A stretch of 64,000 nucleotides of DNA from assembly GCF_003122425.1 (NCBI RefSeq), contig NZ_CP021660.1:62001-126000 (forward strand). Reading direction: 5' to 3'. A program made the translations under genes and the position numbers. The stretch comes from Candidatus Fukatsuia symbiotica (GTDB taxonomy: Bacteria; Pseudomonadota; Gammaproteobacteria; Enterobacterales; Enterobacteriaceae). Shown in pieces: positions 33,294 to 41,372 of this stretch (position 1 is the stretch's first letter; the number at the start of each line of letters is the position of its first letter). A model generated the notes under the pieces. The model was not told where the DNA came from. It did no database searches and saw nothing but the letters and a program-made list of their open reading frames with translations.

Positions 33294-33328
33294 TAGGGGT
33301 CTATTCACCTTAGACCCCTATGCTTTTT
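33294..33328 (+). terminator. Perfect 10-base hairpin followed by a T run
   Basis: TAGGGGTCTA and its exact complement TAGACCCCTA are separated by a 7-base loop, and TGCTTTTTG follows. This has the form of a rho-independent terminator reading rightward, after the Tn3 remnant and before the two-repeat gene. The GGGGTC core could instead be part of another Tn3-type end. Confidence 0.55.
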
Positions 33329-33514
33329 GTAACAGTGCCATTGAACATATTATGTCATGGGGGTACGCATAAAATAATGCCATTAATTTAATTTATTTGT
33401 GAAATAAAAAATAATGTTTCCTATGCAGTATTATTTAATTAATATTTAAAAGGTAAGCAACATGCAAGTAATTTCGATTTATTCACTTATCTCTATAATA
33501 AAAGGAATATCGTT

Positions 33515-34105
33515 ATGAATTCACGTTTACCAAAACCTGATAAAAATATACCAAAGTTTTTAGTAGAGTACGATGAACTGAAAAAGTACCTCGCAACCCA
33601 TCAATCCAATGACGGGACAGAGCTTTTTAAGGAATGCGAGAAAATAGTTGATGAAATATACGAAAAAACGATCGGGACCGAGACACCTTCTGCACTGACA
33701 CAAAAGGTGATGGATGCAACCGCCAAGATCAAGAGATTTTTAGGCTTCGCTGATATTCCCACTGATATACCTACTGAGCAATACGATAAAGTTGTAACAA
33801 AAATGTTCAATTTTTTACGTCAGTACGATAAATTGGAAGAGTACCTCAAAACCCACGAATCCAATGACGGGACAAAGCTTTTTACGGAATACGAGCCACT
33901 AGCTGGTGCACTAACAAAGATAGCGCCTGGGCAAAAGATATCTGATGAACTGATAGAAAAGGCGGTGAAGGCAACCACCAAGATCAAAAAATACTTCACG
34001 TCAGTTGGTAAATCCACTCAGTATCTAGCTAACAGCCCCGACACTACTGAAGTTTCGTCGTATAGGGAGAGATTTTTCAATAATTATATGTGTGACGATG
34101 ATTAA
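33515..34105 (+). CDS. Uncharacterised 196-aa protein made of two tandem 85-residue repeats
   Basis: No family recognised. The protein consists of two diverged copies of one unit, offset by 85 residues: EYDELKKYLATHQSNDGTEL in the first and QYDKLEEYLKTHESNDGTKL in the second, each followed by an acidic helix and a conserved DATAKIKRF or KATTKIKKY segment. The copies are alike at the DNA level too (the stretch coding for SNDGT is nearly identical), so the duplication is fairly recent. It is hydrophilic, rich in charged helical sequence, without signal peptide or membrane segment. GGAATATCG precedes the ATG. It stands alone between a terminator and IS debris. A secreted effector is possible but not shown. 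Confidence 0.75.
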   Translation: MNSRLPKPDKNIPKFLVEYDELKKYLATHQSNDGTELFKECEKIVDEIYEKTIGTETPSALTQKVMDATAKIKRFLGFADIPTDIPTEQYDKVVTKMFNFLRQYDKLEEYLKTHESNDGTKLFTEYEPLAGALTKIAPGQKISDELIEKAVKATTKIKKYFTSVGKSTQYLANSPDTTEVSSYRERFFNNYMCDDD

Positions 34106-34889
34106 CTTGCCGGCCCCAATGGTAAGAAAAGAGGCACTGTTGCAAACAGTTTTAACTCGAAAGATCCGTTAAACTGAGGTGTACTGTTAGAGCTAAATCA
34201 GTATAAATTGGTTGTAAATATTCATATTTATCTACTGAGAGTAAATGGTATTTATTAAAAATAACCAATCATACTAAATTAACCAGGCTATAATTTTGGA
34301 ACCTTATTTTTGAACGTTTTTCTGTTGTTGTCTGAAATTTTTAGCAATACAGCGGGAGCGACGTAGCCTGATTTCGATGTGCTTACAAATTAAACACCGT
34401 GCTTTTTCCCTGCTTTCATATCGACGGTGATGATCAGGGATGAAGCTCTCAGTGCCTGAATTTCTAAAAGGGCGAATGATACGTTGCGCGGCGTCTGCCT
34501 TGGGATGCCGCCAGATTTTTTAATGGCTGCCCTGAAATGTATTTATCTTTTGCCTGAAGCCGAAATTACCGATCTTTATGCAAGACTCCTTTTTAATCAA
34601 AATGAACAACGGCTTTATTTTGAAATGAATCGGGTAGGATTAGATAAACTTAGCCAATTGGGTTCTTTCAGAACATTATGGATTAATTAAAATTAAATTG
34701 TATAACTATATGGCGTCCATTGTTGCTTAATAAGCAACGAGCCACTTCATGGGATCGTGAGTGAGTAGACCTCCAGTCGCCTCATGGTAACAATGATGTC
34801 TTGGTCTATAATAAAAAGAATGGTGTGTCTTATATCCCCGCTCTGAATGACAGAGTTTTGCGGCGCGTCGGATAAAAAAGAGCCGAAAA
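34106..34889. other. IS debris and a short orphan fragment
   Basis: At 34131-34144 the sequence GGCACTGTTGCAAA equals the terminal repeat of IS6/IS26-type elements, but no transposase follows. At about 34183-34195 GAGGTGTACTGT repeats the end of the IS3-type remnant at 26860-26875 in the opposite orientation. A 3' coding fragment at 34484-34690 (LPEAEITDLYARLLFNQ) has no identified parent. The rest shows nothing. Confidence 0.5.
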
Positions 34890-35753
34890 ATGCTAAGACT
34901 AGATGAAGTGTCATTTTCACCTTGTACTCAATCAGCAGATCGAAACGCCTTCTCGAAAGGTACTTCGGACCTGCCCGTTGAGAGCGTAGAGAATATATCG
35001 TGCGTAGTGCCCCTCGGCACCGTTACTGCTTCTAGTCAGCCTTGTGCAAATGTTTTGGGAAACGTACATCCGTCTTCTCTGACTGAATTTAATAAATATC
35101 TTGCTTTTTATAATGTTAAAATTCCAGACACTTCTAAAAATTCCTTTGATGATTGGAACTGGAGTGATGTTTGTGCTTTTCTTTCGGAGAACGATTTTTC
35201 ACCGCAGAACTCACCATTGGCCGCGGCAGAGGGGATGGCTTCTGTTAACCTACATTACCAACAGCAATCATTGCCTGAAAGCCCCTCAACAACTGCCGTC
35301 CCTTCATCTTCTGCCGCCGACAGTGGCCGTCAGACGCCTGTGCAATCTCTGCGAGAACAACTCATCATTCCTGATGCTGAATTCCCTGAGCCGATATATC
35401 TCATAGGGAATTCCACTCTAGCAATACCTCCAGAACTGGAATACAAGGGAATGATCCTACCGCTAAGAGGGCATAGGAATGATGTAATAAACTCAATAGC
35501 TTTTGTAGCAAAAGAACTTTGGCAAAAACAGAAAGAACTCACTGACTATGAACGTGTAGAAATAGTCAAAATTTATGTTGATAAGCGAAAAGAATACGAC
35601 ATCGTAGGGAGACCACATTCTAATGAATGCAGATTGATCGTACAACATTGTGTTAATAACGGTTGGGTTGCTGCTGAGATAGCTTACAAAACTGGTTTTT
35701 CTAATAGTGCTATATCAGCAATGCTATATCCTAGGATAGAACCCTTTGAATAA
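34890..35753 (+). CDS. Uncharacterised 287-aa protein with a possible C-terminal helix-turn-helix
   Basis: Family not recognised. The N-terminal half is Ser/Pro/Thr-rich and looks disordered, including a low-complexity stretch around TTAVPSSSAADSGRQTP near residue 140. The C-terminal 100 residues are helical; NNGWVAAEIAYKTGFSNSA near the end has the spacing of a helix-turn-helix. There is no signal peptide. A weak ribosome site precedes the ATG (AAAAAGAG). A disordered N-terminus followed by a compact domain is also common in type III effectors, but no secretion system for these is in the window. It lies between IS debris and a convergent kinase-like gene. Confidence 0.6.
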   Translation: MLRLDEVSFSPCTQSADRNAFSKGTSDLPVESVENISCVVPLGTVTASSQPCANVLGNVHPSSLTEFNKYLAFYNVKIPDTSKNSFDDWNWSDVCAFLSENDFSPQNSPLAAAEGMASVNLHYQQQSLPESPSTTAVPSSSAADSGRQTPVQSLREQLIIPDAEFPEPIYLIGNSTLAIPPELEYKGMILPLRGHRNDVINSIAFVAKELWQKQKELTDYERVEIVKIYVDKRKEYDIVGRPHSNECRLIVQHCVNNGWVAAEIAYKTGFSNSAISAMLYPRIEPFE

Positions 35754-36158
35754 ATATCTCTCGGTAAGACTGGGAGATCACCTAATGTTATTCATTAATA
35801 AAGTTCGGTTGTAAAAAAGTCAGCCTCACATTATTTTTTCAACGTCGTCCGACATTTTAATTGCGTCAATATAAAAAAGGACTGGCAAACCCTTTTTCGT
35901 ATAGGGTCAGGATATATTATTTTAGCTGACAGTTGTATTTTATATAAGTATGGTTAGTCGAGAGTTGTGTGATTTTTTACATTATTATTTTGGATTGTAA
36001 GTATAACGTAGCAGAAAAATGAATTATCGAGTGATCATTGATATTACAGATGAAAAATATCGGATAAAATAAATTTTTTACGTTAGAGTTTATTGACTAT
36101 TTTTCTATATAAAAAATGTGAATTGGGTGCTGGTAAGTGGAAAATATTCCGTGCTGAT
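35754..36158. other. AT-rich intergenic region, nothing recognised
   Basis: About 400 bases with very high AT content and stops in all frames between two convergent genes. A rightward open frame that starts here runs antisense to the kinase-like gene and is not credible. No repeats or clear terminator hairpin were seen. Confidence 0.5.
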
Positions 36159-37268
36159 TTACCGTCTAATGACGTGGTATTGCGTCGCATTATGAGAGGT
36201 ATCGCTGGTCATGTTATCTCCGATGAGCTTGTTGTCAGCAATTTTTCTAGTTGTGTTGCAGGGTATGGGGTTAACTTGCTTTTTTTTTTGGAGTTTGTGA
36301 AAAAACTCATCCATGACTCGCGCAATAGGAGCGTATTGTTTTATCATAGCTGCAATCACAGGCGGCGCATTGCCGAGTTCACCAGCAAGATATTCACGAA
36401 GCCGAATTTCCCATTGTTCCTTGCCAAAAAGTGATGTGATAATGCAGTGAAACAAGTTTACAGCAGCGCATGCCTGGTCATACGACCGATGATGTTTTAA
36501 AAATTCAGTTTCTGCTTTTGAGAGATCAAATGTTGATGATAACGCCAACCCAAAATCGCTTAAATAGAGCCGTTTACCGTCAGTGAGGATATTTTCAAAG
36601 TGCGCATCAAAATGCATCAAACCGTGCGTATTCATATGCATATTTGTGATTTTGAGATGTTCATCTGCAAATGCAACCGCGGACTCAGCTACGTCACCAC
36701 CTTTAGCAATTTGAGCACTTAACCATTCACACAAATTTTGTGGGACATATTCAAGAAATAAAGCGATATGTGCTGATGCTTTATTGAGATCTTCAACGCG
36801 TTTACGAATGACGCTGGAATTCTCCCAATACCGGCAGTATTTTTCGATATCACCCCAATAGTTGATATTGATATCGCCTGGTCCACTAGGCAGGATACGC
36901 CAATGGTATACCATCGGGAAATTTACGCATTCACCTGTTATCACCCAATGGGTTGTCATAATATGCGTTGCAAGCTCACGCCATGCTCCAAAGCCAGCAG
37001 ATCCAATGCCATATTGATAGCCCAGCGGTAGATTAAAAAGATTAGCTGTAGACATGAAATTATGAGGTAGCTGCTCAAAATCAGTCAGTGGCACTTTTTT
37101 AACAAACACTACCGTGTCATCAATAGAAATTAAAGCAGATTTTCCGCCGATGCCTTCATGCATTGGTTTTGCGTCGACCAAAATCTGCTTTAATTTCTCA
37201 TTACTAAGGTATGTAAGGTTTGTTGAAACCTTATTGTATTGTTTGATTCGAGCGCTGTTATTTTTCAT
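36159..37268 (-). CDS. Protein-kinase-fold protein (eukaryotic-like kinase or phosphotransferase)
   Basis: About 369 residues. A glycine-rich EGIGGKSALI is followed by VVFVKKVPL (ATP-binding Lys), the catalytic loop is HFDAHFENIL (H-x-D with the Asn five residues on) and the metal-binding loop is LSDFGLAL, all in the order of protein kinases. The C-terminal 50 residues are polar and unlike the fold. The start at 37268 is preferred because CAGGAGG lies 7 bases upstream; the ATG at 37274 is immediately next to that site. It has no membrane segment. Target and role cannot be read; a host-directed effector kinase, a toxin-antitoxin-type kinase or an antibiotic phosphotransferase are options. Confidence 0.75.
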   Translation of the reverse strand: MKNNSARIKQYNKVSTNLTYLSNEKLKQILVDAKPMHEGIGGKSALISIDDTVVFVKKVPLTDFEQLPHNFMSTANLFNLPLGYQYGIGSAGFGAWRELATHIMTTHWVITGECVNFPMVYHWRILPSGPGDININYWGDIEKYCRYWENSSVIRKRVEDLNKASAHIALFLEYVPQNLCEWLSAQIAKGGDVAESAVAFADEHLKITNMHMNTHGLMHFDAHFENILTDGKRLYLSDFGLALSSTFDLSKAETEFLKHHRSYDQACAAVNLFHCIITSLFGKEQWEIRLREYLAGELGNAPPVIAAMIKQYAPIARVMDEFFHKLQKKKQVNPIPCNTTRKIADNKLIGDNMTSDTSHNATQYHVIRR

Positions 37269-37278
37269 AAACATCCTC

Positions 37279-37410
37279 CTGATTTTTGTAGGCTCTCATT
37301 AGCCATTCAAAATCCGGCTCCACAATCAGCGCTTCGAGGAGAGACTCCCACAGCCCTTTGTCACGCCAGCGGCAAAACCGACGATGAGTATTTTTCCAAC
37401 CTCCCTAATC
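37279..37410 (-). pseudogene. Fragment of an IS5-family transposase
   Basis: The minus strand encodes WKNTHRRFCRWRDKGLWESL followed by an EPDFEWLMRA segment, the conserved N-terminal region of IS5-group transposases. Only about 40 codons remain. The fragment supplies the sequence just upstream of the kinase-like gene, including part of its ribosome site, and its other end abuts the ISAs1 element. Confidence 0.7.
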
Positions 37411-37413
37411 AGG

Positions 37414-38616
37414 CAGGGCGGGATCCCACTTTAATGTGAACTAATAATAGGCAGTAAGCTCATAATATTATGTATCCTAAAGAATATGTAATCATGAGTA
37501 TTTTAAAGCAATTAGCCCTGATCCCTGACCCGCGTAAAGATATTAATATCAAACATCACCTGCTCGATGTTATTTTCCTGTTTTTTGCCGCCGTGTTAAG
37601 TGGGGCCTCGGGATGGAAATCCATCCAGGATTTTGGCGAAGCTCAGCTCGATTGGCTAAAAAAATATGGCTCTTATCATGGTGGGAGCCCACGTCGTCAT
37701 TGTATTGCTAAAATCATCAATGCATTAGATACAAATTTGCTGATTCAATCCTTGTTTTTATGGATTAACGAACGACGCCAACGAGCCGGTAAGACGTTGC
37801 TCGCCATCGACGGTAAAACCTTGCGGAGAACCTGGTCTGAAGAGATTTGCACTGCGCTGCATGTGGTGAGTGCCTATGATGTTGATGCTGGTATTACGCT
37901 TTATCAAAAAGCGGCGAACAATAAGGGAAAAGAAGGAGAATTAGCCCGTCAGAGCATTGACGCGTTAGCGCTGGATAATGCTATTGTGACGCTCGATTCA
38001 TTGCATTGCCAAACCTCAACTTCATCACTTATCACGCAACGTAAAGGCAATTTTGTGGTGCAGCTTAAAGCGACTCAAAAGAAGCTGTTTGAACAGGTAA
38101 AACAGCAATTTGCTTTTGCCTATGATAGCGATAAATTGCACGAATATACGCAGACTAATCAGGGGCATGGCCGGATAGAAAAACGTACGGTTATGCAAAT
38201 TAATGCGGAATTACCCAATGAATTAAAAGCGAAGTGGCCCACCATTCGTACTTTCATTGAGGTCGCTAGTGAACGAACAAAAAATAATGTCACCCACTGT
38301 CGGTCACGTTGGTATGTCAGCTCATTAACGCTGAATGCAGAACAAGCGGCACAGGCAATTCGGCTGCATTGGGGGATAGAAAATCAACTTCACTGGGTAT
38401 TGGATGTGGTGTTTAGAGAAGATGAACTCTTGATAAAAGCTCCGGATGGAGCAGCCCATGTCGCTCTTTTCAATCGCGTCGCGTTGGGTGTGATTAAACA
38501 GCACAAAGGTAAACAAGATAGTATTGTCAGTAAACGTAGACGAGCCGCCTGGTCAGCCGATTTTCGTAGTAAACTTATTTTTGGTTAAAAAATCAGCAAA
38601 GTGGAATCCCGCCCTG
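37414..38616 (+). mobile_element. Complete ISAs1-family insertion sequence
   Basis: Terminal inverted repeats CAGGGCGGGATCCCACTTT (37414-37432) and, inverted, CAGGGCGGGATTCCACTTT (38598-38616) differ at one base and enclose one intact transposase gene. The length of about 1.2 kb is normal for the family. No matching target duplication is visible between the flanks, so one side may have been rearranged after insertion. Confidence 0.9.
37494..38588 (+). CDS. ISAs1-family transposase
   Basis: About 364 residues and intact. It starts MSILKQLALIPDPRK, carries LLAIDGKTLRRT with the first catalytic Asp, IVTLDSLHCQT with the second and HWGIENQLHWVLDVVFREDE with the final acidic residue, as in H-repeat/ISAs1 transposases. 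The start at 37494 matches the usual N-terminus; a longer frame begins at 37470. It is the only IS transposase in the left half of the window that appears able to act. Confidence 0.92.
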   Translation: MSILKQLALIPDPRKDINIKHHLLDVIFLFFAAVLSGASGWKSIQDFGEAQLDWLKKYGSYHGGSPRRHCIAKIINALDTNLLIQSLFLWINERRQRAGKTLLAIDGKTLRRTWSEEICTALHVVSAYDVDAGITLYQKAANNKGKEGELARQSIDALALDNAIVTLDSLHCQTSTSSLITQRKGNFVVQLKATQKKLFEQVKQQFAFAYDSDKLHEYTQTNQGHGRIEKRTVMQINAELPNELKAKWPTIRTFIEVASERTKNNVTHCRSRWYVSSLTLNAEQAAQAIRLHWGIENQLHWVLDVVFREDELLIKAPDGAAHVALFNRVALGVIKQHKGKQDSIVSKRRRAAWSADFRSKLIFG

Positions 38617-38816
38617 CAGTCGTAGTTAGCCTGAATTCGGGATAAGCAGACTATTTTATAATTTGACGAAGCAGAGTGTTAACCCAAAGGAATTGCGGTA
38701 GCTCGTCAGGTTTGTGCGCCCCGACGACAGTGTAACCGCTCAGGCCTATAGAAAGGTGTATGGCTTAGGTTTCTTGCTAATCAGAACAATAATTGTATAT
38801 ACATTTATATATACAA
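38617..38816. promoter_or_regulatory. Region downstream of the partition genes with a TGTATATACA-type repeat
   Basis: At 38791-38815 an imperfect dyad of TGTATATACA type (AATTGTATATACA then ATATATACAATT) lies just past the stop of the small partition gene. The same element recurs twice upstream of parA at 39866-39888 and 39923-39943. Such repeats on both sides of a type Ib par locus are candidate operator and centromere sites. Confidence 0.55.
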
Positions 38817-39071
38817 TTATGTATTTCTAATGATCGACTGAATTAGCTTGTCAACCCAGTCAAAATCTTCATTTAAGTATCCTACAGCCCTCAGTACACG
38901 AGAGCGGGATATGTTTTTGCGTGGCATTATCGTTTGTATTTTTTCAACAAGTAAAGAAAGTGCGTCCTCATCTAAACTGGTTAGCCGTAAATTCATTTGC
39001 TTACCCGTTGTGATGTTTCGCTTTTCAACTACTCGTGTTACTCCTTTTGCTACTCGATCACCACGACTCAC
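38817..39071 (-). CDS. Small ParB-like partition partner
   Basis: An 84-residue protein encoded directly after parA; its ATG overlaps the parA stop (ATGA). Small DNA-binding partners in this position are typical of type Ib partition loci. A short basic N-terminus precedes MNLRLTSLDEDALSLLVEKI and ISRSRVLRAVGYL, which could form the strand-helix-helix of a ribbon-helix-helix domain. Assignment rests on position and size more than on sequence. Confidence 0.65.
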   Translation of the reverse strand: MSRGDRVAKGVTRVVEKRNITTGKQMNLRLTSLDEDALSLLVEKIQTIMPRKNISRSRVLRAVGYLNEDFDWVDKLIQSIIRNT

Positions 39072-39853
39072 CTAGGTGCCTCCTTGATTTTAGCAAGAAG
39101 CTCATGCGTCAAAGAGAGGTAGTCTTCATAAGGTCGTTCATGAGGTGCATAGAGAGGAGAGGGGCGGCGCTGTTCCGTTGCTTGTTTATAAAGTTCACTG
39201 ACCCTGATCTCTGTTGATGCTACCTGGTAACCCGCTTCTTGAATATGTTTGTTTGTAGATTTTTGCATTTTTGAGTGCGATTTATTTACTTTTGTCTTTA
39301 CAAGTGTATATACAAAATCATCATTACGGCGGATCTCTTTAACTACCTGGAATAAATCGTCAATGCCTTTCACCGCTCGCCGATCCATATCAACGGGAAT
39401 GACAATTAAATCAGTAATGAGGAGAGCATTCTCTATGCTTAAATCGATAGCTGGACGCAAATCAATCAAAATAAAATCGAAGTGAGTAACAAGACGCTTT
39501 AATCCGTCATCGAGTATAGATAACCGATGTCTGAATCGTTCGGCACTACGTGCTTCGACAGCTAATGTAATATCCGCTGGAATGATAGAGAGATTGCTAA
39601 TTTCCTTATCTCCATCACGAGCACTGTAAACTATTTTGTTAATATCAAATTTAGGATCTTCGAAGATATCGGTAATGGTATAGTCTTCATCTCCACGGCC
39701 GAAGTCATCACTGAGATTGCCCTGATGGTCGAGGTCAATAACTAATGTTTCATATCCCAGTTTAGCGAGACAACAACCTACTGCAATACAGCTAGTTGTT
39801 TTCCCTACTCCACCTTTACTATTGGCAAAGGAAATAATGAATGGTTTTTTCAC
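39068..39853 (-). CDS. parA: ParA-type partition ATPase
   Basis: A 261-residue ATPase that would drive plasmid segregation. The deviant Walker A KGGVGKTT begins at residue 13, Walker A' is VIDLDHQGN and the Walker B region is FILIDLRPAID. It lacks the N-terminal HTH of type Ia ParA proteins, so it belongs to the short Ia-less (Ib-like) class. The ATG at 39853 opens MKKPFIISFANSKGG. Repeats upstream (39866-39943) are candidate autoregulation sites for the partner protein. Confidence 0.88.
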   Translation of the reverse strand: MKKPFIISFANSKGGVGKTTSCIAVGCCLAKLGYETLVIDLDHQGNLSDDFGRGDEDYTITDIFEDPKFDINKIVYSARDGDKEISNLSIIPADITLAVEARSAERFRHRLSILDDGLKRLVTHFDFILIDLRPAIDLSIENALLITDLIVIPVDMDRRAVKGIDDLFQVVKEIRRNDDFVYTLVKTKVNKSHSKMQKSTNKHIQEAGYQVASTEIRVSELYKQATEQRRPSPLYAPHERPYEDYLSLTHELLAKIKEAPR

Positions 39854-39865
39854 AACACTCGCTCT

Positions 39866-39943
39866 TGTATATATAAATGTATATACATTATAGAAAGCCG
39901 AAGAATTTTGTCAATTATCAAGCATATACAAATGTATATACAA
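39866..39943. promoter_or_regulatory. Repeated TGTATATACA elements in the parA promoter region
   Basis: Two copies of an AT-rich dyad, TGTATATATAAATGTATATACA at 39867-39888 in partial form and CATATACAAATGTATATACA at 39924-39943, lie upstream of the parA start. They match the element beyond the 3' end of the operon. Their spacing and place suggest operators bound by the small partner. Confidence 0.6.
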
Positions 39944-40733
39944 AAATCCAAGTCAAGGAAAATATAAATCACTCCCCAAAAGTCTTCTTTTTCACGATAT
40001 CCCGTTCCAGTTGCTGCGAGTGGATTTGGGGTTGTTCTGCCAGAGTGACTAGGTAAAGAATTTGCAAGGCGCGTAGCGCATATTTTTGTACTGGATTACC
40101 GAATTTTTTTATGAGATAGGGAAATTTTTAGTTTTTTGCGTCAGATATAAGTTACCGTCATATTAAGTTGCGGGACGAAAACGGTACGCTTGCGGTGTTG
40201 ACACTCAACGACATTGGCGCCGTCGCAGGTTGCGGCGAGCGATGATATTGATCAGCTGGCGGGGGCGATGTCTAGTTTGCGATCTGCCAACGGTGTCGCA
40301 GCACCCGGCAAACAGGCTGCCTTTCTTGCGCCAGTTAACCCAGGTGGGTTAGTAAACGCGCATATCATGCGGTAATAGAGCAACCCGAATTAATTTTTCC
40401 TACGCCCCCACCCCACTGCGTTATCGCAGTGGACAACGGTTCTCTCTGTTTCAACCTAATCCAACACGTTAAATAGTCATGATGATAATCATTCATCAGA
40501 TTTCCATCAGGAACGTCATGATGCATGCGGGCATAATAGCACCGGTTTCAAAGTAAGAATGAAAAAAATATTTTTACAGCTCTCTGCAGTGTAGCAATAA
40601 AGCTAACCGGTAACATGCAAAAAACGCTTATATCCGGCAAAAAATAGCACCCTGACGCATTAAAAGAATCAGGCGAGAGCCGGTGAAAAAGATGAGAAAT
40701 TTATTTGTATAATAGTCACTGTATGGAGGTTAT
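39944..40733. other. Intergenic region with two short coding remnants before the sii-like operon
   Basis: On the minus strand at about 39970-40110 a frame reads KYALRALQILYLVTLAEQPQ and continues to a stop after KKKTFGE; on the plus strand at about 40150-40375 pieces such as LAGAMSSLRSANGVAAPGK appear in shifted frames. Both look like debris of phage or plasmid genes that could not be named. The last 250 bases are AT-rich and noncoding and contain the promoter candidate for the next operon. Confidence 0.45.
40680..40730 (+). promoter_or_regulatory. Promoter candidate and ribosome site of the siiA-like gene
   Basis: TATAAT at 40708-40713 matches the -10 consensus and TGGAGG at 40724-40729 is a strong ribosome site for ATG 40734. 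No good -35 box is seen at the right distance, so transcription may need an activator. The leader would be very short. Confidence 0.35.
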
Positions 40734-41360
40734 ATGGAAGAAGAAAGTAATCCATGGCCAAGTTTTGTTGATACCTTTTCCAGCGTTTTATGTATCTTTA
40801 TTTTTATTATGTTGATTTTTGTGCTGAATAATATGCTTATTGTGTATGACAGTTCAACCAAATCATACAACGTGGACAAAAAATCAGATCAACAACCGGT
40901 TGCTTCAGTGACAACCTCCTCTGCAGATCAAAGTGGCAATAATAGTTCAGTAGAAAAGGCAGAAACATCGAATCTCGATGGCGAGTCTAAGGAAAAAGAA
41001 ACCGCCTATGCGGCCGAAGTCGGATCTTTTGATGTCGGCAATGCAGAAAAAATAGATCTTACTGTTACCGATAAGGCATTAACGATTCTTTATCACGGAA
41101 AATTAAAAGGCTACCCCAAAAAAGACATATTGAAAATAATTGAGTGGCTGAAGAAAAAAGGAAAGAAAAATTTTGAAATAGAACTTTTTGTTTCTCAATC
41201 AGAAATTTCATTTTCCGATTCATTAAGACTAGCCTATGAAAGAGGCATTACATTAATGCAGGAAATAAAATCATTGTCTCCGGATTTTATCCTTAATATT
41301 AGTGTCAATGTTACCTCTGCTAGTTTAGAAAACAAAGCGGTTATTACTCCAAAAAGTTAA
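40734..41360 (+). CDS. siiA: SiiA-like inner-membrane protein (MotB-like partner)
   Basis: A 208-residue protein; Salmonella SiiA is about 210. It opens MEEESNPWPSFVDTFSSVL, then one membrane helix (IFIFIMLIFVLNNMLI, residues 19-37), a long polar Ser/Glu-rich linker and a C-terminal periplasmic domain from about residue 115. A start with an acidic residue run and NPWPSFVD before a single helix matches the proton-channel B subunit that works with SiiB in SPI-4 to energise adhesin release. The next gene is its MotA-like partner, 12 bases downstream. Confidence 0.75.
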   Translation: MEEESNPWPSFVDTFSSVLCIFIFIMLIFVLNNMLIVYDSSTKSYNVDKKSDQQPVASVTTSSADQSGNNSSVEKAETSNLDGESKEKETAYAAEVGSFDVGNAEKIDLTVTDKALTILYHGKLKGYPKKDILKIIEWLKKKGKKNFEIELFVSQSEISFSDSLRLAYERGITLMQEIKSLSPDFILNISVNVTSASLENKAVITPKS

Positions 41361-41372
41361 GAAGGCTGTTTA

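Noticed and set aside
36093..36434. A plus-strand frame of 113 codons
   Set aside because: It is antisense to the 3' end of the kinase-like gene and lacks any support.
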